Shown here: in pieces, positions 26,059 to 32,349 of the stretch
Numbering within the stretch: the stretch's first letter is position 1
Layout of the letters: every line of letters begins with the position of its first letter
Source: Deltaproteobacteria bacterium
GTDB taxonomy: Bacteria > Desulfobacterota > Dissulfuribacteria > Dissulfuribacterales > Sh68
Direction of reading: 5' to 3'
Assembly: GCA_021787835.1 (NCBI GenBank)
Contig: JAJYLJ010000001.1
Coordinates: 1 to 32,349, forward strand
DNA length: 32,349 nucleotides
Translations under genes and position numbers: made by a program
The notes under the pieces: generated by a model
Database searches by the model: none
What the model was told of the DNA's origin: nothing
Seen by the model: only the letters and a program-made list of their open reading frames with translations

Positions 26059-27228
26059 TTAACAATCCTTAATGATCTGTTCTTTATTTATGGCCTGGCC
26101 TATTATGTTTCTCAGTATCTGGTTGGTGCCTTCGTATATCTGCAAGACCTTCGCATCCCGCATCATCTTTTCAACCGGGTAATCCTTCATGTAACCGTAG
26201 CCGCCGAGTATCTGGACCGCATCGGTCGTGATTTTCATGGCCGCATCGGTCGGAAAGAGCTTGGCCATGGCGGATACCTTGGCGAAATCCTTTGCGCCGG
26301 CGTCAATGGTCCTTGCCACCGCATAGACAAGGGCTCGCGAGGCCTCTATCTGTGTCGCCATATCCGCCAGCATGTGCTGTATAATCTGAAAGGATATAAT
26401 CGGCTGACCGAACTGGATGCGTTCCTTTGCATATCTCGTGGCCTCGTTAAAGGCCGCATGAGCAAGCCCCACACCTATGGCGCCTATACCCGGACGGGCG
26501 AGATCCAGAGTCTTCATGGCGATTATAAAACCCTGGCCTCGTCTCCCAAGGATGCGTTCTTTTGGAATACGGCAGTCATTAAATATGAGCTCCCTTGTTG
26601 ACGAGGCCCTAAGACCCATTTTGCGTTCCTTCTTGCCAAAACCGAAACCAGGGTCTCCCTTCTCCACAATAAAGGCCGTAGCCCCGCGCGCACCTTTGTT
26701 TCTGTCGGTAAGGGCCACTATAGTATAGACATCCGCCTCGCCGCCGCTTGTAATCCACTGCTTGGCACCGTTTATCACCCAGGAATCACCATCTTCAACC
26801 GCAGTTGTCTGGATGGCGGCCGCGTCACTTCCAGCGTTCGCCTCCGTGAGCCCAAAGGCTGTAAAACGTCTGCCCGATGCTATATCTGGAAGATACAACC
26901 TTTTCTGCTCTTCGGAGCCATAAAGCAATATTGGATAGCCGCCAAGGGCGCTGGCCGCGTATGTTGTGGTCACCGCTATGCAGCCATATGCAAGCGCCTC
27001 GAGGGCAAGACACATCTCAAAGCAGCCCTTGCCCAGCCCGCCGTATTCCTCGGGTATATAAAGACCGAAGAGGTCCGCCTTGGCAAGCTCTTTCATGATA
27101 TCCCATGGAAACTCCTCTTTTTCATCCAGTTCGGCGCGCACGGGAATAATCTTCTCCTTGGATATCCTGAGGGCCAAATCCACAATCATCTGTTGCTCTT
27201 CGGTAAGAAGGTAATCAACATGGGCCAT
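26059..27228 (-). CDS. Acyl-CoA dehydrogenase
   Basis: FAD enzyme of the short/medium-chain acyl-CoA dehydrogenase type, expected to form or reduce a 2,3-double bond with the adjacent ETF as electron partner. Family blocks are FGLTEANAGSD at about 125-135, KQWITSGGEADVY at 156-168 and RIQFGQPI at about 270-277. The end holds LGGYGYMKDYPVEKMMRDAK then IYEGTNQI, with Glu366 in the position of the catalytic base. The ATG at 27228 has AGGAGAGGA 7 nt upstream; an earlier TTG at 27234 is less likely. 389 residues is normal. The substrate is unknown, and an acyl-ACP or a branched or aromatic acyl-CoA cannot be excluded. Confidence 0.95.
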   Translation of the reverse strand: MAHVDYLLTEEQQMIVDLALRISKEKIIPVRAELDEKEEFPWDIMKELAKADLFGLYIPEEYGGLGKGCFEMCLALEALAYGCIAVTTTYAASALGGYPILLYGSEEQKRLYLPDIASGRRFTAFGLTEANAGSDAAAIQTTAVEDGDSWVINGAKQWITSGGEADVYTIVALTDRNKGARGATAFIVEKGDPGFGFGKKERKMGLRASSTRELIFNDCRIPKERILGRRGQGFIIAMKTLDLARPGIGAIGVGLAHAAFNEATRYAKERIQFGQPIISFQIIQHMLADMATQIEASRALVYAVARTIDAGAKDFAKVSAMAKLFPTDAAMKITTDAVQILGGYGYMKDYPVEKMMRDAKVLQIYEGTNQILRNIIGQAINKEQIIKDC

Positions 27229-27290
27229 AAACAAATCCTCTCCTGATAAAGTGATTGAATCTCTTTAGAAAAACAGGCTCCCTGATCCTG

Positions 27291-28274
27291 TTACCACCGC
27301 ATGGCCAGCGCCCCCCAGGTAAAGCCTCCCCCGAAAGCCACCATCAAAAGCCTCATCCCGGGCTTTAAGAGTCCGGAACGGTTCGCCTCATCAAGGGCTA
27401 TCGGGATGCTTGCCGCCGAGGTATTACCATATTTGTTGATATTGATAAAGACCTTATCTTCCGAAAGCCCAAGCCTTTCCCTGAGAAAATCAAGTATCCG
27501 TATGTTGGCCTGATGCGCCAGCAAAAGGTCTATCTGGTCTGTGGTCCAATTATTGGCGCTGAGGGCCTCCCAGGCCACCGCCTCCAGGGCCTTGACGGCA
27601 TATTTGAACACTTCCTTGCCCTGCATCTGGATATACTGCCACCCAAGACCGAGCATCTCGGCGGTTACGGGCTGGGCCGTGCCAAGACCCTTGATGGTAA
27701 GAAGCCCGCCGAGGGACCCGTCCGCATGAAGATGAGTTGAAAGTATGCCCCTGTCCTCCCTTACGCCGGTCACAACAGCCGCGCCCGCGCCGTCGCCGAA
27801 CAGGACGCAGGTTGTTCTGTCAGACCAGTTGGTGCGCCGCGACAGAACTTCGCTTCCAACGACCAATATCTTCATCTTGCGATTGTCGCGTATAAACTTG
27901 TCTGCTATCGACAGGCCATAAATAAAACCCGAACAGGTGGCCGAAAGATCAAAGGCCCCGGCTTTTTTTGCGCCGAGTTCCTTCTGCACAAGACAGGCCA
28001 CTGACGGCATGGGCATATCGGGCGTAAATGTGCCGACTATTATTAGGTCCAAGTCATCCGGACGGATCCTGGCCATTTCAATGGCCTTTTTCGCAGCCCT
28101 TGCGGCAAGAAAGGAGTTCGTCTCTCCCTCGCCTATCAAATATCTCTGCTCTATGCCCGTTCTTGTCCTGATCCACTCGTCGCTCGTCTCAACGACGGCC
28201 TCAAGGTCCTTGTTTGTGACGAGGCGGCATGGAAGGGCCGAGCCGGTTCCTATGATTACGGTCCTGTTAGGCAT
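27291..28274 (-). CDS. fabH: Beta-ketoacyl-ACP synthase III
   Basis: Starts fatty-acid synthesis by condensing acetyl-CoA with malonyl-ACP. The triad is intact: Cys114 in LSATCSGFIYGL, His254 in LLAHQANIRIL and Asn284 in NKYGNTSAAS. DEWIRTRTGIEQR near residues 32-44 and the C-terminal GGGFTWGALAMRW are family hallmarks. Length 327 is normal. It follows plsX by 2 nt. A 62-nt gap then precedes the acyl-CoA dehydrogenase gene. Confidence 0.98.
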   Translation of the reverse strand: MPNRTVIIGTGSALPCRLVTNKDLEAVVETSDEWIRTRTGIEQRYLIGEGETNSFLAARAAKKAIEMARIRPDDLDLIIVGTFTPDMPMPSVACLVQKELGAKKAGAFDLSATCSGFIYGLSIADKFIRDNRKMKILVVGSEVLSRRTNWSDRTTCVLFGDGAGAAVVTGVREDRGILSTHLHADGSLGGLLTIKGLGTAQPVTAEMLGLGWQYIQMQGKEVFKYAVKALEAVAWEALSANNWTTDQIDLLLAHQANIRILDFLRERLGLSEDKVFININKYGNTSAASIPIALDEANRSGLLKPGMRLLMVAFGGGFTWGALAMRW

Positions 28275-28276
28275 CG

Positions 28277-29290
28277 TCAGGTGGCCGCGCTGGACAGTCT
28301 TACGGCGTCCTGCTTCAAGGCCTCGGCGATCTGTCCGGCAAGATCGGCCCTTGCAAGCTCATGGGCGACGGATACGGCGTTTTTCACGGCCCTGGGGCCT
28401 GAACGTCCATGGCATATTATGGCGACTCCATTTACGCCCAAAAGAGGCGCTCCGCCATATTCCGAATAATCCACCTTTTTCTTGAATCTGTGAAATGCCG
28501 ACCACGCAAGCCTATAGCCAATCTTAGCCATCAGACTCCTCTTTATCTCCGTCTTTAACATGGTGAGCACCGATTCCGCCAGACCCTCGCTCAGCTTAAG
28601 GCAGATATTGCCCACAAAACCGTCGCATACAATGACGTCGACATCACCCTTGAATATATCCCTTCCCTCGACATTTCCCAGAAAATTAAGTTCGCTTGCG
28701 GCCAAAAGGTCATAAGCGCGTTTCACCTGGAGGTTTCCCTTTGAATATTCCTCGCCGATGCTCAAAAGCCCGACCCTTGGTCTCGGATTGTCTATGATCC
28801 TCTTTGCGAAAATGGAGCCCATTATGCCGAACTGCAATAAATGATGAGGTCTGCAATCAACGTTGGCTCCGACGTCGATCATGACCACAGGATCTTTCAA
28901 TGTAGGCATTATGGTCGCGATGGCAGGGCGAACGCTGTTTATCCTGTCAAGGGCCACGATGGCCGTCGCCAGGGTCGCACCCGAGTTGCCGGCGCTCACT
29001 ACCGCGTGGGCGATTCCCTTGTTGACCAGCTCAAAGGCCACCCTTATGGTGGAGTCTTTTTTGTGCCGCAGCGATTCGGCCGGAGACTCCTCCATATCGA
29101 CAACCTGAGAGGCGGGATAGATATCTATAGGAAGACCGCCCCCGTCATAATGCTCGACATAGCCCGCAAGCACGTCTTCACGGCCCACCAGCGTAATGGC
29201 TATGCCTTTTTCCCTGGCGGCCGCCACAGCCCCCTCAACCAAGACCTCGGGACCGTGGTCGCCACCCATGGCGTCAACCGCAACCCTCAT
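28277..29290 (-). CDS. plsX: Phosphate acyltransferase PlsX
   Basis: Converts acyl-ACP to acyl-phosphate, the acyl donor for PlsY in phospholipid synthesis. MRVAVDAMGGDHGPEVLVEG at the start and SAGNSGATLATAIV, IDVGANVDCRPHHLLQFG and CDGFVGNICLKLSEG further on are clear PlsX segments, and the C-terminal part has SEYGGAPLLGVNGVAIICHG. Length 337 is normal. It sits in the conserved rpmF-plsX-fabH order, 3 nt after rpmF. Confidence 0.98.
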   Translation of the reverse strand: MRVAVDAMGGDHGPEVLVEGAVAAAREKGIAITLVGREDVLAGYVEHYDGGGLPIDIYPASQVVDMEESPAESLRHKKDSTIRVAFELVNKGIAHAVVSAGNSGATLATAIVALDRINSVRPAIATIMPTLKDPVVMIDVGANVDCRPHHLLQFGIMGSIFAKRIIDNPRPRVGLLSIGEEYSKGNLQVKRAYDLLAASELNFLGNVEGRDIFKGDVDVIVCDGFVGNICLKLSEGLAESVLTMLKTEIKRSLMAKIGYRLAWSAFHRFKKKVDYSEYGGAPLLGVNGVAIICHGRSGPRAVKNAVSVAHELARADLAGQIAEALKQDAVRLSSAAT

Positions 29291-29293
29291 ATA

Positions 29294-29479
29294 TTACGAA
29301 ACGTCTTCCTTCTGATTAAAGACCTTGCCTTTATAGGTTCCACATTGCGGGCATATCCTGTGAGGCATTTTAGGCTCGGTGCATTGAGGACACGCTGAAA
29401 GATTGGGAATGCTCAATGAATCATGCGAGCGGCGGCTGCCCCTGCGCGCCCTTGATGGTTTTGTCTTTGGGATACCCAT
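29294..29479 (-). CDS. rpmF: Large ribosomal subunit protein L32 (bL32)
   Basis: A 61-residue basic protein starting MGIPKTKPSRARRGSRRSHD, typical of L32. It has a zinc ribbon from Cys30, Cys33, Cys43 and Cys46, so it is the zinc-binding form; some bacteria also keep a zinc-free paralogue. The ATG at 29479 is preceded by GGAGGTGAT, a near-perfect ribosome site. The yceD-rpmF-plsX-fabH order is conserved in many bacteria. Confidence 0.98.
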   Translation of the reverse strand: MGIPKTKPSRARRGSRRSHDSLSIPNLSACPQCTEPKMPHRICPQCGTYKGKVFNQKEDVS

Positions 29480-29526
29480 TAGTAATCACCTCCAAATAAA
29501 ATAATTTTACAATGACAATCCAGGCG

Positions 29527-30063
29527 TCATGCCTTAAGGCCCCTCAAAACGGAAAACGGCCCATTGTCCATATCCTTTTTGCAACGGCACAATTCATCAT
29601 TGAGATCGGCCCCGCAACCAGGGCACATGCCCTTGCACTCTTCGTTGCATACATGACGCATCGGTATCTGAAGCAAAATCTGCTCTTTCAAGATATCTCC
29701 TATAGGCGCCTCTTTGCCGTTATAGGTCAAAACCTCGGCATCCGCCCTATTGGCCGCGTCGAACCCCTCTTTCTCGGCGGAACCTGGGACCAACAGATAT
29801 GCAAATGGCGCCTTAACCTCGAAGGGATATATTTTAAGGCAACGGTCACACGTCAAATTCATCATGACATCAATGGAACCTTTGACATAAATAAAATCAT
29901 CGACCCTGTTGAGGCATGCATTCACCCTCAAAACCCGCCCGGGGTCAGGACCATCTATTATCCCTGCCAACAAACCCGGGGCATCGTCATACGAAAGACA
30001 CAACCCCTCGTCAGGGATGTCCTCTACTGGTATATGATACCTAAAATTTGCGCTGGCTTCCAT
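29527..30063 (-). CDS. yceD: DUF177 / YceD family protein (23S rRNA accumulation protein)
   Basis: 178-residue member of the DUF177 family, usually found directly upstream of rpmF; E. coli YceD and plant DUF177 proteins affect 23S rRNA accumulation. A first Cys pair is seen in LTCDRCLKIY near the middle. A Cys-rich C-terminal zinc-like segment has the pattern CNEECKGMCPGCGADL followed by CRC. The N-terminal half is beta-rich with no recognisable motif. The start at 30063 lacks a clear ribosome site, but a strong promoter lies about 50 nt upstream, so this is probably the first gene of the long operon. Confidence 0.9.
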   Translation of the reverse strand: MEASANFRYHIPVEDIPDEGLCLSYDDAPGLLAGIIDGPDPGRVLRVNACLNRVDDFIYVKGSIDVMMNLTCDRCLKIYPFEVKAPFAYLLVPGSAEKEGFDAANRADAEVLTYNGKEAPIGDILKEQILLQIPMRHVCNEECKGMCPGCGADLNDELCRCKKDMDNGPFSVLRGLKA

Positions 30064-30113
30064 CTAGACAGTGGTTCAAAACAATTTGCACCTGTGTTTT
30101 CAATAAACTATTA

Positions 30114-30141
30114 ACTATATATGTTGGCGGATTCTTGTCAA
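30114..30141 (-). promoter_or_regulatory. Sigma-70 promoter for the yceD-rpmF-plsX-fabH operon
   Basis: On the minus strand TTGACA (plus-strand 30136-30141, all six consensus bases) is followed after a 16-nt spacer by TATAGT (30114-30119), five of six matches. Transcription would begin near 30107, about 45 nt before the yceD ATG at 30063. It lies between the tatC stop and yceD and is the best promoter candidate for the 18-kb downstream block. Confidence 0.72.
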
Positions 30142-30153
30142 GGACGAGCCCCC

Positions 30154-30885
30154 CTATGGGCTGTTTAACCTGGCCACGACTATGCCTAGCTCATATAAAA
30201 GATACAACGGTACGCCCATAAGTGTCATATTGAACATATCGGGAGTGGGCGTCAAGACGGCGGCTATTATGGCAATCAGTAAGATCGCATAACGCCTGTG
30301 CCTTACAAAGACCTTATGGCTGCATATGTTCAAACGGCAAAGAACCGTCATTAAGAGCGGCAGCTCGAAGACAACGCCGAAGCCCAGCATGAATATGCCG
30401 GCAAAATCAACGAAACGCCCGACCGATATGACAGGGGTCAGGTGACTTGTCTGATAGCCCAGCAGGAATTTTACACCAAAGGGCAGTGTTACAAAAAAAC
30501 AAAACGCCGCCCCCATATAAAAAAGGATCAGTGCGCTGAATGCAAAAAGCAGAGAAAACCTCCTGGTGACGCCGAAAACCGCCTCAAGCCCTTGAGACAC
30601 CCGAATGGACACAAAAGGTGCCATCAAGGCCAGCGCGGCTATGCTCGAAAGCTTCAAAAGCGCTACCACCGGTTCCATAACCCCGAAAAAGGCAAGACGC
30701 TGGCTGCCCAAGTGGACCTGTAGGACGGCCAGGATGCGCGGCGAAAACCAGTACAAGATAAAAGTGAGCGATACGAATCCCAAGGCTGTTTCAATGACAA
30801 AACGCCGCAGAAACATAAGAAACCTTGCGAGGTCTCTGGCCAATGAAGGCCCTTCAAGAGGGGTGCGGCCCAAAACCTCTTTCAT
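30154..30885 (-). CDS. tatC: TatC-family protein translocase subunit with altered signal-recognition residues
   Basis: Polytopic membrane protein of 243 residues with the six-helix plan of TatC, the twin-arginine signal receptor. Recognisable parts include LFYMGAAFCFFVTLPFGVKF, FGVVFELP with Glu174 (the position of E. coli Glu170), and the end TPTPDMFNMTLMGVPLYLLYELGI. The N-terminal HLxELR motif is FLMFLR here (residues 22-27), so the Glu equivalent to E. coli Glu15 is Phe25. The first cytoplasmic loop has VTRR where E. coli has HERR, so the Glu103 equivalent is Thr107. No tatA or tatB is adjacent. The ATG at 30885 has AGGA about 5-6 nt upstream. Family membership is secure; standard Tat function is less so. 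Confidence 0.85.
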   Translation of the reverse strand: MKEVLGRTPLEGPSLARDLARFLMFLRRFVIETALGFVSLTFILYWFSPRILAVLQVHLGSQRLAFFGVMEPVVALLKLSSIAALALMAPFVSIRVSQGLEAVFGVTRRFSLLFAFSALILFYMGAAFCFFVTLPFGVKFLLGYQTSHLTPVISVGRFVDFAGIFMLGFGVVFELPLLMTVLCRLNICSHKVFVRHRRYAILLIAIIAAVLTPTPDMFNMTLMGVPLYLLYELGIVVARLNSP

Positions 30886-30940
30886 ATTTTCCTGTCGTGT
30901 GGCATCGGCTGAAATAATTTTGTCTAAAAAACAGGCCTAA

Positions 30941-31771
30941 TCAGAGATTGCTGCGGATATAGTCCACTGCATTGCGGAAAATGGCGATACCTGCGCCTTC
31001 GTCAGGGAGGTTGAGCCTGGTCCATCTCGGATGGTTCGTCCTGTGATTGAACGCCTCGGGGTGCGGCATAAGGCCGAAGATACGCCCGGCAGGATCACAC
31101 ACCCCCGCAATCGCAAGTTCAGATCCATTTGGGTTATACGGATAATCCTGAGTGGGTTCATTTGTCACGGACGACACATATTGAAGCGCGACAAGCCCTT
31201 CATTCATGAGCCTGTCGCTTACAGAGGGGTTGAGGGTCACAAATTTGCCCTCGCCGTGTCTGACGGGAAGCTCCAGCACATCCAGACCCTTTGTGAATAT
31301 ACATGGGCTTTTCTTCACCACCCTGCACGTAACCCAGCGGTCTTCAAACCTGCCCGAGTCGTTATATGTAAGACTTGTAAGCCTCTCTTCATAATCGCCA
31401 TCGAGACCAGGCAGAAGCCCTGCCTTGACCATAAGCTGAAAACCATTACAGACGCCCAGGACAAGCCCGCCCCTCTCGACGAAGCGCAGGAACTGGTCCA
31501 TAACCCGCTCTCCGGTCCCCCTCACCTTCGCATATTTGAGCCGGTGCGCGCCGACTTGCGCCGCGCCAAGGTTGTCGCCATCAAGAAACCCGCCCGGCAG
31601 GTTCAAAAAATGATAATCATCTAAACGGACGACACCATCAAAAAGATCACTCAAGTGGACAATATCGACCTGGTCCGCGCCGGCGATATTGCAGGCGTGG
31701 GCCATCTCCCTTTCGCAATTGGTCCCGTAACCGGTGACCACAATCACTTTCACCTTAGCCGCCATTTGCAT
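30941..31771 (-). CDS. purQ: Phosphoribosylformylglycinamidine synthase, glutaminase subunit (PurQ)
   Basis: Class I glutamine amidotransferase that supplies ammonia to the PurL subunit for the fourth step of purine synthesis. The triad is complete: Cys108 in LGVCNGFQLM, His237 and Glu239 in GLMPHPEAFNH. LPGGFLDGDNLGAAQ at about 58-72 forms the oxyanion-side loop, and the opening VIVVTGYGTNCEREM is family-typical. Length 276 is above the usual 220-235 of PurQ but known in longer variants. purL and purS are not in the window, so their genes must be elsewhere. The ATG at 31771 has AAGGA 5 nt upstream. Transcribed divergently from cutA. Confidence 0.94.
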   Translation of the reverse strand: MQMAAKVKVIVVTGYGTNCEREMAHACNIAGADQVDIVHLSDLFDGVVRLDDYHFLNLPGGFLDGDNLGAAQVGAHRLKYAKVRGTGERVMDQFLRFVERGGLVLGVCNGFQLMVKAGLLPGLDGDYEERLTSLTYNDSGRFEDRWVTCRVVKKSPCIFTKGLDVLELPVRHGEGKFVTLNPSVSDRLMNEGLVALQYVSSVTNEPTQDYPYNPNGSELAIAGVCDPAGRIFGLMPHPEAFNHRTNHPRWTRLNLPDEGAGIAIFRNAVDYIRSNL

Positions 31772-31823
31772 CCCAATCCTTAATCGTTATAAAATTTTTG
31801 AAGGCCGCGCATCTTGCCGACGG

Positions 31824-31852
31824 TTCATAATTGCATCTTTTTTTGTTATATT
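31824..31852 (+). promoter_or_regulatory. Candidate sigma-70 promoter for cutA
   Basis: TTCATA (31824-31829) and TATATT (31847-31852) are separated by exactly 17 nt, matching four and five of six consensus bases. The cutA start is about 54 nt downstream of the expected transcription start. The -35 is weak, so the call is tentative. Confidence 0.4.
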
Positions 31853-31874
31853 ACAAGATCATTATCTCTTACAA
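31845..31874 (-). promoter_or_regulatory. Candidate sigma-70 promoter for purQ, overlapping the cutA promoter
   Basis: On the minus strand TTGTAA (plus-strand 31869-31874) and TATAAC (31845-31850) are 18 nt apart, with four and five consensus matches. The -10 overlaps the -10 of the candidate cutA promoter, so the two would compete. The purQ ATG at 31771 is about 70 nt downstream. No PUR box could be recognised by eye. Confidence 0.33.
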
Positions 31875-31911
31875 CAAAAACCTCTCTTTGGCCATCACGG
31901 AGGCAGTCCAT

Positions 31912-32259
31912 ATGGATACTGGCGGCAAAAAAGATCTCATAAAAGTAATAACCACCACTGAAAACGAAGAGGACGCGAGACGAATAGCCAAGGACCTGGT
32001 TGAGAAACGTCTTTGCGCCTGCGCCCAGGTAAGCGGGCCGATAACGAGCTATTATTGGTGGGACGGCGCCGTTCAGTCCTCGACGGAATGGCAATGCGCG
32101 GCAAAGGCCCCTGCCCAAAACTACAAAGATATCGAACGGGCGATCTTAAAAATACATCCCTATAAACTCCCCCAAATCATAGCCATCCCAATAATAGAAA
32201 CACTTTCAGACTACAAGGACTGGATCATGGAGGCCACCAAAAAACCCTTTGAGTTTTGA
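31912..32259 (+). CDS. cutA: CutA1 divalent-cation tolerance family protein
   Basis: Small cytoplasmic trimeric protein of the PII-like fold. The name comes from divalent-cation tolerance in E. coli; its molecular function is not settled. Motifs are [29 protein letters not shown] at the N-terminal part (residues 12-40), ITSYYWWDG at 44-52, and [13 protein letters not shown] near 82-94. Length 115 is normal. The ATG at 31912 has GGAGG 8 nt upstream; an in-frame upstream start at 31831 would add 27 unrelated residues and is rejected. It is one of only two complete plus-strand genes in the window. Confidence 0.95.
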   Translation: MDTGGKKDLIKVITTTENEEDARRIAKDLVEKRLCACAQVSGPITSYYWWDGAVQSSTEWQCAAKAPAQNYKDIERAILKIHPYKLPQIIAIPIIETLSDYKDWIMEATKKPFEF

Positions 32260-32349
32260 TCTGAAAAGAGGCGGGCACCTTCTTATAAAGAGAAGCGGGG
32301 CCAGATACTATGTCGAGATAAAGGATGGCCCGCTTGTAAGCAGACACAG
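32249..32349 (+). CDS. Unidentified protein, first 33 codons (cut by window edge)
   Basis: From a TTG at 32249, overlapping the last codons of cutA, one plus-strand frame stays open to the window edge. It reads [16 protein letters not shown] then [17 protein letters not shown]. The stretch [17 protein letters not shown] resembles, from memory, a segment before the RPSVDVLF motif in the CheB methylesterase domain. The catalytic Ser region of CheB would lie upstream, however, where this frame is closed by stop codons near 32200. It may be a truncated CheB-like protein, an unrelated protein with chance similarity, or a non-coding tail. GGAGG lies about 15 nt upstream, too far to be convincing. 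Confidence 0.35.
   Translation, partial: MSFDLKRGGHLLIKRSGARYYVEIKDGPLVSRH

Noticed and set aside
30147-30162. Inverted repeat AGCCC ... GGGCT at the end of tatC as a terminator
   Set aside because: The stem is only 5 bp, it overlaps the tatC stop codon, and no T-run follows on the minus strand.
31831-31911. Extended cutA start at 31831
   Set aside because: The 27 extra residues are hydrophobic and unrelated to CutA, while the ATG at 31912 has a proper GGAGG ribosome site.
32200-32349. Minus-strand frame at the right edge as a convergent gene ending inside cutA
   Set aside because: The frame is open for only about 40 codons and shows no motif. The plus-strand frame in the same place looks more protein-like, though neither is proven.

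Overview
The window reads as chromosomal DNA of a Gram-negative, probably anaerobic bacterium, most likely from Desulfobacterota (the former Deltaproteobacteria). The evidence is an LPS-transport lipoprotein (LptE), an outer-membrane secretin, an EtfA with the N-terminal style of anaerobic ETFs, and above all the gene order rpmF-plsX-fabH ... fabG-acpP-fabF-rpiB-glyA-deaminase-nrdR-ribD-ribE-ribBA-ribH-nusB, which resembles the order I recall from Geobacter and its relatives. The species assignment is inference. I see no mobile elements, tRNA or rRNA genes, or CRISPR arrays. Nearly everything is on the minus strand; only rpsT, cutA and a short right-edge fragment are on the plus strand. No stretch above 300 bases lacks a gene.

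Left edge (1-1280, minus): the N-terminal half of an exported HtrA/DegP-type serine protease, cut by the window edge, lies directly downstream of uppP (undecaprenyl-diphosphatase).

1441-11518 (minus): a compact MSHA-type type IV pilus / type II secretion-like operon. In transcription order it holds an assembly ATPase (MshE/PilB), a platform protein (MshG/PilC), an ExeA/MshM AAA ATPase, a PilM-PilN-like protein (MshI), PilO-like and PilP/GspC-like inner-membrane proteins, a lipoprotein secretin (MshL), a TPR protein (MshN-like) and one unusual pilin. The pilin has a canonical prepilin N-terminus, two He_PIG-type immunoglobulin-like repeats and a C-terminal polyglycine tail. No prepilin peptidase, retraction ATPase or further pilin is in the window.

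11599-11970 (plus): rpsT (ribosomal protein S20) with a TTG start and a near-consensus sigma-70 promoter.

12033-30063 (minus): an 18-kb co-directional housekeeping block. A strong promoter at 30114-30141 reads into yceD (DUF177), rpmF, plsX and fabH. An acyl-CoA dehydrogenase with etfB and etfA then sits where fabD is commonly found, followed by fabG, acpP, fabF, rpiB, glyA, a dCMP-deaminase-family gene, nrdR, the riboflavin genes ribD, ribE, ribBA and ribH, then nusB, leuS and lptE. Many junctions overlap or abut.

30154-32349: tatC (minus; it lacks two of the glutamates used for signal-peptide recognition in E. coli TatC), purQ (minus), divergent cutA (plus), and the start of an unidentified plus-strand gene running off the edge.

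The items most worth following up are the acyl-CoA dehydrogenase/ETF module embedded in the fatty-acid synthesis cluster, the Ig-repeat polyglycine pilin served by a complete but single-pilin machine, and the TatC homologue with an altered signal-recognition site.
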